Source of the DNA: Rhynchopus euleeides
Taxonomy: Eukaryota; Euglenozoa; Diplonemea; Diplonemida; Diplonemidae
Reading direction: 5' to 3'
NCBI GenBank assembly: GCA_963210315.1
Contig: OY723290.1
Location: forward strand, 1,798,001-1,862,000
DNA length: 64,000 bases
This document shows positions 49,496 through 61,001 of the stretch, one piece after another. The position numbers and the translations under genes were made by a program. Numbering within the stretch: position 1 is the stretch's first letter; each line of letters starts with the position of its first letter. Under the pieces are notes generated by a model. That model had not been told where the DNA came from. It saw only the letters and a program-made list of their open reading frames with translations, and did no database searches.

Positions 49496-50167
49496 GTGGG
49501 GTGTGGGCAGTTCCCCTATCCTGTGAGCTCCTTTCGGACGAAGAGGTGCAGCGGTTATCTGCAACCTTCGTCCTGGACTTGCCTCGGGGGGAACGCCACG
49601 GTTTACCGCGGGTCCCGACGAGGGCACTCAGGCAGGATCTTCACGCCACCCCGCACCGAGGTCCCTTCTCACGCGGCGTGTCTCCCAGGTTCATGGCGGC
49701 GTCATCAGGTCAGGCTTTGTAGTCTCTACACCATCAGTAGTAAGGGAAATCCTAAAACCATACATGAAATCCACCTTTTGGGCCGCTGGTGTACGAGGCT
49801 TGTTCCTCCAATTGAATCATGTTTGCTGTGTCAGGCAATATCAATACAGCCGCTGAAAGAAGTCGAGGTGTTGTGGATCTGCTGCTCACAGGAAGGATTC
49901 AGGGTGGATCACAAGACTGACCACCCTCTTTCCTTTGTCAAGTACCCTGTAAAACATCAGAACACCAAGTATCTTTCAACACTACATGTTCAAGAGTGGA
50001 ATCAGTGGAATCGGAAGGGGTCACCTACCACACGGACACAGTTCCCGCGACTAATAAATGCCGAGAGTTCCGGTGTCCGACCACCTGGTATTACTTGGCT
50101 CCATCCACCCAGTCATTACGAGGGGGCGTCCCTTGAAGCCAGTTCCGCAGAACTCAGACCCCCTTAA
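49496..50167 (+). CDS. Possible element-encoded coding segments (uncertain)
   Basis: Two frames look partly protein-like: at 49492-49722 a segment SCELLSDEEVQRLSATFVLD, and from about 49735 in the overlapping frame IHEIHLLGRWCTRLVPPIES followed by CLLC and LWICCSQEGF, cysteine pairs that could bind zinc. A splice joining them is likely but I cannot place it. The ends are unreliable. It is not recognised. Confidence 0.25.
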   Translation: MGCGQFPYPVSSFRTKRCSGYLQPSSWTCLGGNATVYRGSRRGHSGRIFTPPRTEVPSHAACLPGSWRRHQVRLCSLYTISSKGNPKTIHEIHLLGRWCTRLVPPIESCLLCQAISIQPLKEVEVLWICCSQEGFRVDHKTDHPLSFVKYPVKHQNTKYLSTLHVQEWNQWNRKGSPTTRTQFPRLINAESSGVRPPGITWLHPPSHYEGASLEASSAELRPP

Positions 50168-52391
50168 AACCAATGTCCTGTGTAGACAACTACTTAGCCT
50201 GCCTGATGACGACACCAATTCGCTGGGAGAGAGGCCGCGGTCCAGGACCCCAATGGGGATGACGTGGCATTGTTTGACCGGATCGGTTGTGTAAGTGTGT
50301 AGCCCCCTCCGCCCTCTGTCCCTCCCCCCAGGGTGGTGTGTGGAGGCGAGAAGCGCAAACAGCAGCAATGCAGGCATAGCAAAAAGTGGATCCCTGCAGG
50401 TAGACCCTCGGGGTACATCCCTATCATCGGGTCACCTGAAATTTCCCAATTTGAAAATCTGCAACAATCAAGGCAACACGCGATGGGATGGGGCACATGA
50501 CCTTGCACAGGGGTGGGGGGGCAGAAGGCAGGGGGTGGGGTTGCGGTTGGGGTAGGTATAGCGTTTGAATACTTGAGTTTTGTCTGAATTTCGCACAAAA
50601 GACGACCCGAACCTCATTTGGCCGATTTTCTCCCCACAACCCCGATTTGGAGGCAAACCTCATTTGCTTGATTTTTGGGATCACATGAGTGAATTCGGGG
50701 GGCGAAACCTCGCGATTTTCTCAGTGGCATGAAGCACGGTTATTCAGTGCCATCACGAGAGAGAGTCCAGATTCAGACCGAGTGTCAATCCTCTTCCACG
50801 GCCAGGCAGAGCTTGCGCGGGGGCAAGATGGCTGAGGTGCCGGGCGTCTACAGATGCTCCACACACACGACGAGCGCCAGCAGGAGTACTGGTTTCCCAC
50901 AGATTCCTGACCTCCTCTACTTCCACAAGGGCGCAGGCAGCCACATGGGAGTGCTCATTCCATTCCCAGACATCCTATAGTTCGCCCAACTTTGACATGT
51001 TGGGCGAACTCAGATGGCAATACATGGGGCGTCGATGCGGGTGGTCCGCACCAGCGCCCCATGATGTCTTGAGTGTTTGTATTTCGCCCACAAAACGACC
51101 CGAACTTCATGTACAGTCATCCAACAAACATTGGTGGGGTAAAAACCCACCTTAGCTCCAAAATCGTACTCCTTTCGCTATAATAAGAGAAACACCCTGC
51201 CCAGCAACTACAAAAAGGCAGATCCGGGCTACTTTTCGTTGAGCGCACACTCCTGTGTCAAAGGCTGTGTAAGCCCCTGTGAAGTGGCATGAAGGTGATC
51301 CTTATAAAGCTTCAGTCATACGATTTCCTTCGTTACTTCGCGACTTCGCTCCGCTTCGTCGCTCGTAACTGGTAAAAAAAATCCTAAAACCCACCTTAGT
51401 TTTTACCCCAGGGCAACAGAACACAAAGCAGATTTTTGCAGAAATGTGGTGGGAGGGGGCGGGGGGTTGGGGACGGCTGTCTTGCAAAGCGCAACTCTCT
51501 CCTCAGCATCAGCAGAACAGCAGGTACCGACACAGTGTGAACTTTGACGAAACTTAGCGGTGTCCCCTGTAGACAAGCACTACAGGAAGGGGGACGGTGC
51601 CTCCCTGCCGCCGGAGGCCACGGTAGTGAACATCTGTTCCTTCCGGGCTGAACTGGATCGCTCCGACATCAGGTCGGAACCCAGTGCTGCGCGGGAGTCA
51701 CTGGAAGCAGTAGAATGACAGCACAAGAGTGAACATATTCCCTAGAAAACAACCCGCCCTATTTCCTGAAAAATCTGCAAGGGGTGTTCCGTGTAGGTTC
51801 CGTGTCGGTTGCGTGTGGGTCAAAAACGCGATTTTGATCACCCCAAATATGCATTGTGTTCTGCTGCCCTGGGGTAAAAACTTTGATGGGGTAATAACCC
51901 ACCTTCGCTCTGAGAAATCCTGAAATCCACCTTAGTTTTTACCCCACCAATGTTTGTTGGACAACTGTATTTAATTTTTGGAACCGCATAGTTGAATTCG
52001 GGATCAAAAATCGTACTCCTTTCGCTGTATTGTAGACTCTGTCCAGCAACTGCGGGAGAACAGTTCCGGACGACCTTTCGTTGAGCGCACACTGAGACGG
52101 TGGACTCCCTCGGGGGTAGGGTAACCCTTTTCGGGAGCGGGAGTCGACACTGAGAAGTTCCCGACCACTGGGACCCGATTTTGGGGAAATATGTTTTTGG
52201 GGCATCTTTGGGGTGAGGATTCACCAAGGCCAAAAAAACGGAAATTCACGTACGCGTTTTGAGGCGTTTTAGGGCCCAAAATGGGCTCAAAACTCAGAAA
52301 TTCCGTCGAAATCGGCCTCAAACAGGCAAAATGGACCCACCCAGAAAAAAAATTCGAAAAGGGTCCCCCTATAATTCGTGGTATTACGACT

Positions 52392-52490
52392 GATTTTCCT
52401 AAGTATACTCCTGCATTTCCTAAGTATACTTCTGCATTTCCTAAGTATACTCCTGCATTTCCTAAGTATACTCCTGCTTTTCCTAAGTAT
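52392..52490. repeat. AAGTATACTYCTGCATTTCC tandem repeats
   Basis: Five copies of a 20-bp unit, period 20, alternating TCCTGC and TTCTGC variants. They are part of the right subterminal region of the 49103-52560 element; the left end carries inverted relatives at 49165-49215. Confidence 0.85.
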
Positions 52491-52560
52491 ACTTCAACAA
52501 GGTACTCCTGCGAATCCGACTGCGAAAACAGTTACTCACGCAATGCAGAAGTCCACCGTG

Positions 52561-54624
52561 TGGTATGACGCGTGTTTCGTTTCCCCCCCCCCCCCCCGGC
52601 TGGCTCCCCACATTTCATTGCCTGCGTATTGTGTTGCTGTTTGTTCGATTCGGCTACGCATCTTCTGGTGCGCGCCTTTGTTCAGCAGCAGTGCCAGTGG
52701 GTAAGATGTGGTCGCATTGACACGAATTCTAAGGAGAGGGTCCGCTGTATTCCTTTGAGAGGTGTGCTCATAACGCAGGAAACTGTGCAAATCCTTGCAG
52801 ATCACCACCACGCAACAGGTGTGTGTGTGGGGTGTTCTCGCAATCGGCGAACACCCTTCGGCTCTTTTTTTTTCTTCAGATTTGCACCAAACACAGTTAT
52901 AGTTTGGCGAGGGGTGCACCTCAGGAACCTTTCCCTTTCCACCGGAGTGTGCGATGCATTCGAAGAGCTGCCACAGAACACCAACCTTGTCGTCGCGCTC
53001 CCCTGTCTCGAGACGCATTCGGTTTCAGCGTTATTGTTTTTTTTCGAAAGATGCTACCGCGGGTTATTTGTGTCGGTGCATACACTTGAAGAATATCACC
53101 GTGGAGCAAACCATGGGATGTTCTTGCATGGTATTGCCCGTGTTGCTCCATTACATTACATCAAATTTGCACCACACAGCGGGAGCCTTACCAGGAGCCT
53201 TCGGCTATCTTATCCAGGCTAGAGTAGATCCAGTTTTTCCCTCGTGTGACCATACCTGATCATAGGTAAGCGGCTCAGAAACAGGGATTCCCTCGCAAAA
53301 GTCACCTGGCATCCACTTTGGCTGACTGGAAAAAGGCTCGTGCAATCGTGACTTTCCCCTTTCTCGTTGCATCTTTCGGACTCCGTGCGGGTCGGGTCAT
53401 TTCAGTGGTATAGGTACCAAGCTTCACCCGTGAAATGTGGGTCTGGTTGAGGGACTGGTGGCAGGAGGAACGCCCATGTCACCCCACCCATCACTCAGCG
53501 GGACCCCGCCCCCTCCGGGTTCTTACAAAAAGGACGATCACTGCAAGAAGGTGCTGGGAGACTTACTTTTTTACGCACACGATCTTCGCGCGGAAAGTGT
53601 CATTCAGCTCTGCCAAACGTGCTCTACACACCACCCCCTTCATCAGGCAAGTGGGTTTGTAAGTGTGTGTGGAGGCGTCAACGCATCAAACGAAGTACCA
53701 AGTAGTAGAGGAAGAGCGGCAGAGTTGAAGTGACACTTTCCATTCACTCTCGACGATCAAATCCCCCTCCGGGTTCTTACAACCCCGCTCTTTTGCATGT
53801 TTGAAATCTTGCGCAGATCGTGGTGGGGTGGCATTTTGTGAGTATCTGGGGTGTTGGCGGGTCTGTTCCATCTCAAGGCAAGACGTTAAACTACCTGGGA
53901 GGGCTTCCCCAGACCATGACGGGTGCTTGCACCAGGAGTTTGAAACAGCCACTCATGCCTTGCGATGCTCACGTGCCTGCTGGACCCCTATGTCCTTCAG
54001 GCCCCAAAGCAGGCGACGATATGGGAGCAACCTAATAGGGGAGGTGAAGAGGGCACGGGTCTTAGCCTGATGACACACTGCAACCTCAAGGTGACTGGCG
54101 ACACCTCTCCCACAGTCTGCGGCGACTCTGCCGTGGCGACAAGGCTTCCTGTCATGGGAGATCGCTGCGTGGATCAACGTGGCACCACCCGTGTGCTCGG
54201 CAGGTTGTTTCGGCACCTGTTTTCTCCGTGTCATGCTTTTCGTGAGCGTGTCAGGGATGTTGGCACACGCTGGGGAGGGTTCACATGATGACATAACATA
54301 TATCAGAAGCACACACCCACGTGGCGCTGTCCTTGGCAGGACTTTGAAAGTGCCGCCTTGATATCCTTGTTGGATAGAACCCTCATATCACACCCTCAAT
54401 CAGCTGACGAAAAAAGGTGAAAAAAGGTGAAAAAACGGATTTTTTTTGGGGCGTGCGGGGGGGTTTTCCTATGGATTTGGGCCCTTTTGATGTACCGCCA
54501 CCTGATTTTGACCCGAGTTTGGAGGAATTTGGCAGAGTTTGGAGGTGTTTGGTGGAGTTTGGTGGCGTTCGGTAGTGTTGTGCGGTGTTGTATGGTGGTT
54601 CCCTGCAAAAAATCGAATGTCCTA
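52561..54624. other. Repeat-derived sequence, no supported gene
   Basis: Two copies of the GCGGATCG dispersed repeat (53371-53480, 53797-53842), a block at 53570-53690 inverse to 37675-37797, and a segment at 53896-53940 matching 48578-48622. No intact frame. Confidence 0.5.
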
Positions 54625-56335
54625 TGGGGTGGAGGGCCCTGGGGACTGGGCAGTGGCCGTTCCACATGCCCTTCCCCTCGTGACTTACACCCTGTCGCCA
54701 CCCCACTTCATGGGGTAGCGACAGGGTCGTACTTGCGGCGGTATGCAGCCATCAGTACAGCCTGTTTCGGGTTCGCAAAGCCTGGTACGCTGCCTTGCCG
54801 TAGGGACCCAGATACTGAGGACACCCCTGTGAGAACACTGAGGGAATATGTTGGGCGAGCCTCGGTGTCGGGGTGACCGAGGCAGAGCACCCTGCCCAGA
54901 ACATGAACAAGAAAGACTGTTCGACTGACGGGGAAGAACCTGATGGGCAGGTGTGGTCTTCGGTGCAATGTTTGGAGAGATCAGGAGCCTTCTCTACAAG
55001 GCTACCCCTGTTGGACTTGGCCTTCGCTCCCGTGAGCAGTGAAAAAAGTGAGGGACACCGTTCTTCCCCTCTGACTGACGACCAGTGATGTCGTAGCGAA
55101 GGACCTTGAATGGGGCTTGAACCCGAGAGTCAATACTCAACCAAAGGTATTCTCCAGGACCTGGCACGGAACGGGCGATACGAACGCTCCCACCGTGCGC
55201 ACGGACCTGTATGCGACTCTACAAGGAACCACGGGGTGGCGCGCGCACATCACCTGGGAGGCCTCAAGGAGCCTGCCTGATCAGCAAGGCAAGGGGTGAT
55301 GATCATCTGGAGACCTGAGCCCATGCAGGATCGGAGAGACGCGAAGTCCTTATCCACAGATGCTCCACCTGAGGGAGACCACCCTCCACCTCCTTCGGAC
55401 AGACCACACAGCCTTGTCGATGACCACAGCAGCCGGACACAGACCAGTACGTGTACCCTGCCTGCAGCACCGGGCCACACCCCATCGAGGGTCTCCCTGA
55501 AGCATCTCTTTCGCCACTGCCCAAGCCGGCACCCCCTCACCGCCACCAACGAACTGTTGCTGCAGCGCGACAAGGAGGCAGCCCACTACCTCGCTGCAGC
55601 AGGGGAACTGGGCACAGCGAGGTACTTCAGCCATTCAGCTTCAGGCTTGCAGTGGTCTTCAATCCCACCCAAGCCTTACCGAAGCTTGGATACCCCTGGG
55701 TCGGGATTCGGAACGTGGGTATATCCGGTGGGATGCGACTTTGGGAAGGGATGGTCTACCCAAAATGGCTGGAAATCCTGTCCGGCCGCTGAAATTTGAG
55801 CCGGATTACGGGCGGCCATCTCGCGAGTCCCACTAGGCACACAGGCAATGCGATTCGCATTGCCTGTGTGACTAGGACACGCATTCGCGTCTCAGACTCC
55901 CGTACCCAGACTCCCGCTAGCGGGCTAGGGCAGTTGGAGTCCACTATGTACTTGCACTCCAGGTCCCTGACTTGCACGCAGTGCAATAATGTGCCTGGAA
56001 CCGGGGAGGAATGCAGTGCAAGTAATGTCCGGGTGTGCAAGTGATATCTTCCTCCCTGTTTTAGGGGGGCAGTTGGCCTGTAGTACGGATCGAACCCGGT
56101 CCGTCCAGGAACAGGAAGTGTACCGTACGACTTCTCCTTCACCCAACGGCGTCGTGCGGTCAAGCAAATCGGATATTCTTCCCAACGGGACCCTTCCCAA
56201 GACGAAAACCAGTCCCTGACCAACCCCACAGGCTCATCTTACCCTTCCTGGGGCTGGGAGTATGGTAGTGACCTCCATTTTGTAGCTGATTTTGGCCCGG
56301 GTTTTGTGGGAGTTTGGTGGTAAACTGGAGATTTC
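54625..56335. repeat. Second, longer copy of the TA element 2 interior
   Basis: 54625-55475 matches 45901-46818 and 56228-56335 matches 46819-46950, both in the same orientation. The 750 bp between (55478-56227) has no counterpart, so element 2 is an internally deleted version or this copy received an insertion. No ends of element 2 are found here. Confidence 0.75.
55833..55878. repeat. Perfect palindrome CACACAGGCAATGCGA / TCGCATTGCCTGTGTG
   Basis: Two 16-base arms with no loop, extended imperfectly by CCACTAGG and CTAGGAC. It may be a small foldback element or a cruciform. A decayed right end of the CACGGTGGACTCC family follows (55887-55945, with CCCGCTAGCGGG). Confidence 0.7.
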
Positions 56336-59073
56336 ACGCCATGACCAAAATGACCCCACCACGATCCGCACAGGTTCTAAACGTTCAAAAGAACGGGGTT
56401 TCAAAAAATCCGCGGAGGTGGGTGGGTGCAGGGCTGTTCCTAACTGGGGGGCTTGTTCCCCACTTTCAGGATTCTGAACTTTTTTTCTAAGAAATTTTGT
56501 AAGGGGAAAAAAAGTTTTTTTCTAAGAATTTTGTTAGGGGAATTTTTTTCTAAGGTTGTTTCGCAGAGGAAAAAACTTTTTCTAAGTTTTCCCCAGTCGA
56601 CAGGGCGCGCACAAGGATGGAAGGGAAGTCTGTCCCACGTACCGTTCGCCTTGCTGGCCAACTGGAGAGCCAGACGTTCACTACCGTGGCCTCCGGCGGC
56701 TGGGGGGCTCACGCCCCCCAGACCCCCCTGTGGCGTACGTCTCGTACTCAAGTCCTTCGAATCCCATCAAGTCGGGGTCCAACCACTCCAGTCGCCTCTG
56801 AGGACGCAGCCAACTCGCACAGAATCTGTACGCCCACACGAACAGATGTTCGCTACCGTGGCCTCCGGCGGCTGGGGGGCACCGCCCCCCAGACCCCCGA
56901 TGTAGCGTGTGCCCGTCCATCTATCTCACTTCCCCGGGTACAGTGCAGCGTAGGAGGTCAGCGCCGCATCCATGAAGCGCTTCTTCGAAGCCTGACTGAC
57001 ATCGGACAGGAGGTCGGGCTTCCCCACCTGGGAGGTACACTTGCCGCGTTCGCGACATGCGTGACACGCGACACGCTACCTGAAACGTGAGTGTGCCTTG
57101 CTAACACGGGCATTTCAACGGTCTGCCGGCGACCGTTCCCCAAACCAGTAAACCAGCAGTTATGGAAAATCGGAGAGATCACCCTACTGCGCTGAATATG
57201 GTGCGCACCACTGCAAAAATCCCCGGGAGCTTTTGGGGTTTCAGACCTGAAGGGGCCAGCAGGTGGGTGGCGTCGGGGAGTGGCAGCTTTGTAACTGTCC
57301 TCCAGCTGCTGGCATGTCCAGCCCTGCGCGAGTGCCAAGGTGTATTGAGTCCCTGCGGAGCACAACCCCCGATGAGAACGAGCGCCAGGTGATCCTCATT
57401 CATTGCCGCAAGCATCTCTGGGCATCACTCGAGAGCTGTCACATGATGACGCGGAGAGAAATCAGAGAAAAAGTCCCGCCTGACGGGCACGCGCCTGGAA
57501 ACTGTGGGGGGGCGAGCAAAAAATCCCTTGTAAAAATTCTTAGAAAAAACCTGGTTCCCCGAACCAAAAAACCTGGAAAAAGGGCTCGTTCCCCGCCCAG
57601 GCCTGGGTGGGTGTAGGTGTGGTGTGGGAGCCCCTGAACCAGACCCCTTATTCATGGGTGAAGCTTGACACCTAGACCCACAAAATGACCCCACTACGAT
57701 CCGCACAGATTCCAAATATTCAAAAGAAACAGGTTTTGGAACACCCGAAGAGGCGGCCCCGCTGGGTGGGCAGGTGTGGCATGCTGGCTGACTCCCAGTC
57801 ACATCCTCCGATGACAAGCCCCTGAACTAGACCCACAGGTCGAACTATCTCCCATTTTTACCCCCACTCGACCGGCTGGAGTCCGTCGTGTAGGTACATG
57901 GGACCACCACAGGGACCCACAAGTCATCCACAGGACCACCCTGCAGGGCAACAAGGCGCTGTGGCCTCTCAAGTCACCAGCGATTTTCGGTGATTTTAGG
58001 TGAAAAAAGGTGAATTTTTTGTTTTTTTTGTGATTTCCTGTTTTGGAACAGACCCTCCAACACCCCAGTATCGGTGCCAAACCCCATCTATGAAAGTGAG
58101 TCTGGTTCACCTTGTGGCGGGGGAGGTGACCGGAGGCCGCAGCCAGGACACCCACACCACCCCACCCACCCCCTCGGATCTTTCAAAACCTCGCTCGTTT
58201 GACAATTTGGAATCTGCGCGGATCGTGGTGGGTTCATTTGTCCAGGGGTGCTCGCGAGAGGTTCACCCCCCCCACTTGCCGCCGTAAAGGCTCAGATGCA
58301 CCCCTACTTCTGACTTCCCCACCCCCGACCCTCCTGTGTCCTGCGAGCCTTATGTGACCTCAAGTTGGCAGTCTTGTTGACTGGTGCTGCAGTACGCGGG
58401 TCGGCGGGCCGTGGCCCGGCGGTGGCGGGAGGCCTGCGGAGAGGAGGGGCGCGAAGCGCCCCGACGCGGAGCAGGCCGACCGCCACTGACCCAAAAAATG
58501 CAGAAAATTTGTTTACTCACCTGGACCGGATAGCCTATGCCTTGTTTCCCCCGCTCTTTTTCCCAACAGGCCTGCTTGTAATTGCGAAGCCAGCGGGGTG
58601 TGCGAGATGGAGGTGTGTGTAAAGTATTATCGTGCGAACAAAGCAACCAGTGGGCCATTGCTAATTTCGCGGGAAAATTACCCAAAAGAAGAACGGCACC
58701 AACGAGTAGGATCTCATTTAACGGGCAGGGAAACCGCGTGGAAAGCCACCCTTTCAAAAGAACATCGACGGACAAGGAGAGGGTGAAAAATTAGTGCGAC
58801 CACTGCAAGCACCTCTCGGATGGGGGAAGCCTTTGCTCCCTGTTTCGGCAGCGTGGGAAAAAGTGAGGGGTGAGGGGCAGGCCTGCTGCCCCCTCACCTG
58901 ACTGACGAGCCCGTGTCTGGCGATGACTGGTTGCGAGGGCCCCCCGCCGGTGGGGTTATTTTATTTGTTTTCAAACGCATGCCCTGCTGCCCCTCACTTG
59001 TGTTCTGTGCGTGCGGAAGACCACCCCATCTGTGACCCACCACACCACCCCCCACCCCCCCCCCCCCCCTGTG
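56336..59073. other. Dispersed repeats, no supported gene
   Basis: Minus-strand copies of the GCGGATCG repeat (56337-56385, 57660-57725) and a plus copy (58203-58245), two GC-hairpin repeats (56680-56896), the second 88-bp repeat (58367-58456) and repeated TTTTTCTAAG motifs (56480-56590). No intact frame. Confidence 0.5.
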
Positions 59074-59094
59074 CACGGTGGACTCCCGCCCGGT

Positions 59095-59245
59095 CAGACA
59101 CCCACTTTGCAGTTTGGAAAATTAGCGGGTGTCCTGGCACCCGCTAGTGGGTGTCTAAGCGGGTGTCAGACACCCACTAGCGGGTGTCTGGCACCCACTA
59201 GTGGGTGTCTGACACCCGCTAGTGGGTGTCAGACACCCGCTACGC
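59095..59245. repeat. Subterminal GACACCCGCTAGTGGGTGTC palindromes
   Basis: Five to six units with CTAG centres and A/T at the third arm position. Counterparts lie at 60845-60980 on the right side of the same element. Confidence 0.8.
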
Positions 59246-59601
59246 TACTATACTATATTCTCGAGGTGAAAATCTGGCTGGATCAGGGGCATATCCTGGG
59301 ATCCTGGCCGGGGTATCCCGGTATTAGAGAGAAGAGGGGGAGGGATGATGAGGAGGCCCCAGACCCCAGCCCCTGCCACTTGTCATTTGCGTGTTGCCTT
59401 TGCGTGTGCGCCTGTGCCTCCCTGTTCTGTATTTTTTTACCCTCACGGGTATCACGGTACAGGGCAGTCCCCCCCCTCCTCCCCCCAAAAATCGTTCGCA
59501 TCATCTTGGCGCCCATTCCTTCCACTTTCTGTGGATGTGTTTGGTATTTCCGAACGGAATTTTCCAGCGCCAAGACTGATACCTCGCCGTTTTCGAGTCA
59601 G

Positions 59602-60674
59602 TCACTTCCACCGCCGCTGCGATTTGCGTACCGGTAGTTGTGCAGAAATGCTAACATTTAATTTGCTCTGTGGAACCTGGACTGCACCTTCTGGGATGTG
59701 AGTCTGTAGATAGTTGGACAGTTGCGGTACCCATCTGTTAGAAAGCTGAAAGGAACCTTGTCGGGCGATCAAGGACGACTGAGGGTTCAGTTTGAGTTTA
59801 ATGTGGTCCAAGGGTACAACAGACATCACTGCTTTGCAGATCCCTCTTGCTTGTCCCTCTGGTAACTTCCAACGGCTCAAACTCCTCGACTTCCTTGGGT
59901 GGGCATTTGCCATACCTGACGTAAAACAGTGATGCTTCGTGCTAGTGGTGAACCTGACGTTAGTAAAGGAAGGGTGCTGCGGCTGTCCACGAGGGGCTCT
60001 GATGCCTCCTCACGGTGCCTGGTTGGTCGGTTCAGGATGAAACAGAGCAAATTTAGTGTTAGGGGGATGCCTCTGGTCAAGGCCTTTTCACAAAAATTGA
60101 CCCACGGCGCCGAGTTGGGCCGTTGGTTCCTGGTTGTAGCTCGGTCTACGCCAGGTTCCACACCCCGTCATCGCAAAACGTACGCATACACAGAGGCAAA
60201 CACAACAGCCTCTGTGGTACGGGAGCATGGCGGGAGGAAATTTTGCCTTTTGGTCAAATAGGCACCCTTTTGGAAACAATTGACCCGCAGGGTGGCTGAG
60301 TCTTATCAGACAGGCCGACCTATATGTTGATCAGTGGAACCACACAACCTGTTCAACCTGCCCCCGGGGTGGAAGTCCACCCCTGCCGTAGCGTAAGATA
60401 AGCCTACGTCGACCCTCGTCGTCCTCTTCGTCGTCCTATGACTGTGGAGTTCAGCAATCAAGGATGCGGAACTGCTGTGAGCTGCACACTCTCTTGACAC
60501 ACCTGCACGCATCTGCGTTACACTCGTGGTAACCCCGAACCCTGTATTTATACAGGAGACTTCCATCTGGGACAGTTTCTGTTCCAGATGAGCTTTGGCA
60601 GTGGTAGCCATCTTTGCTATGGAGCCATCGTCATTGCTATCGTCGTCACTCGGACCCATGAGCAGTGGATACAA
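59602..60674 (-). CDS. Possible spliced gene of the 59074-61001 element (uncertain)
   Basis: Three minus-strand segments look protein-like: 60674-60306 (SIAKMATTAKAHLEQKLSQM), 60161-59913 (IPLTLNLLCFILNRPTRH, ending SITVLRQ before GTATGG) and 59913-59602 (LIARQGSFQLSNRWVPQLSN). The GTATGG after the second is a good donor by this genome's usage. The exact exons are not determined. Not recognised; it might be the protein that moves this element. Confidence 0.3.
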
Positions 60675-61001
60675 TTGGGTGTGGAAGGAGAGGGTGCAGT
60701 TCTGGATCAGCAGGTCTGAATCTGAAATTGACTGAACCCCACAGGTCTGAGATGACTCCAGTCGAAATCAGCAGGTCCCAGGTTGACCTGACATGATTTC
60801 CACCCAGAATTACAGGGAATCCCCAGTAATTTGGTGGTGAAAAGAGGGTGCCAGACACCCGCTTTGGTGGTAAAAAGAGGGTGCTAGACACCCACTAGTG
60901 GGTGCCAGACACCCGCCCAGAGGGTGCCAGACACCCACTAATTCCGCCAAACTATTCACCCTCTTTCAGACACCCACTTTGGCCTGTGGGAGTCCACCGT
61001 G

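Larger units (their letters stand above)
49103..52560. mobile_element. CACGGTGGACTTC element with AAGTATACTTAGG subterminal repeats, 3.5 kb
   Basis: The ends CACGGTGGACTTCTGCATTG and complement are inverted and continue CGTGAGTAACTGTTTTC and GATTCGCAGGAGTA. The flanks are TG on both sides. The right subterminal zone has five tandem TTTCCTAAGTATACTYCTGC units (52392-52490); the left has two or three. A possible gene lies at 49496-50167. Confidence 0.75.
47765..57890. mobile_element. Candidate 10.1-kb element with CACGACGGACTCCAGCCGG ends
   Basis: CACGACGGACTCCAGCCGGT at 47765 and its complement ending at 57890 are inverted; the match continues CGAGTGGGG, TAAAA and GGGAGATAG for nearly 50 bp. 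The flanks are TA on both sides. The ends are relatives of CACGGTGGACTCC. It would enclose 49103-52560 and a copy of element 2's interior. The right end of TA element 3 (48149) also lies inside while its left end lies outside, so either the pairing is false or a rearrangement occurred. Confidence 0.5.
59074..61001. mobile_element. CACGGTGGACTCC element with GACACCCGCTAGTGGGTGTC repeats, 1.9 kb
   Basis: The left CACGGTGGACTCCCGCC and the right TGTGGGAGTCCACCGTG are inverted and flanked by TG on both sides. The subterminal zones (59095-59245, 60845-60980) carry GACACCCACTAGCGGGTGTC-type palindromes, the A/T version of the family repeat. Minus-strand coding-like segments lie at 59602-60674. Confidence 0.75.

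Noticed and set aside
52095..52150. GACGGTGGACTCC as the left end of another complete element
   Set aside because: The first base is changed, no partner end or duplication was found; probably a decayed solo terminus.
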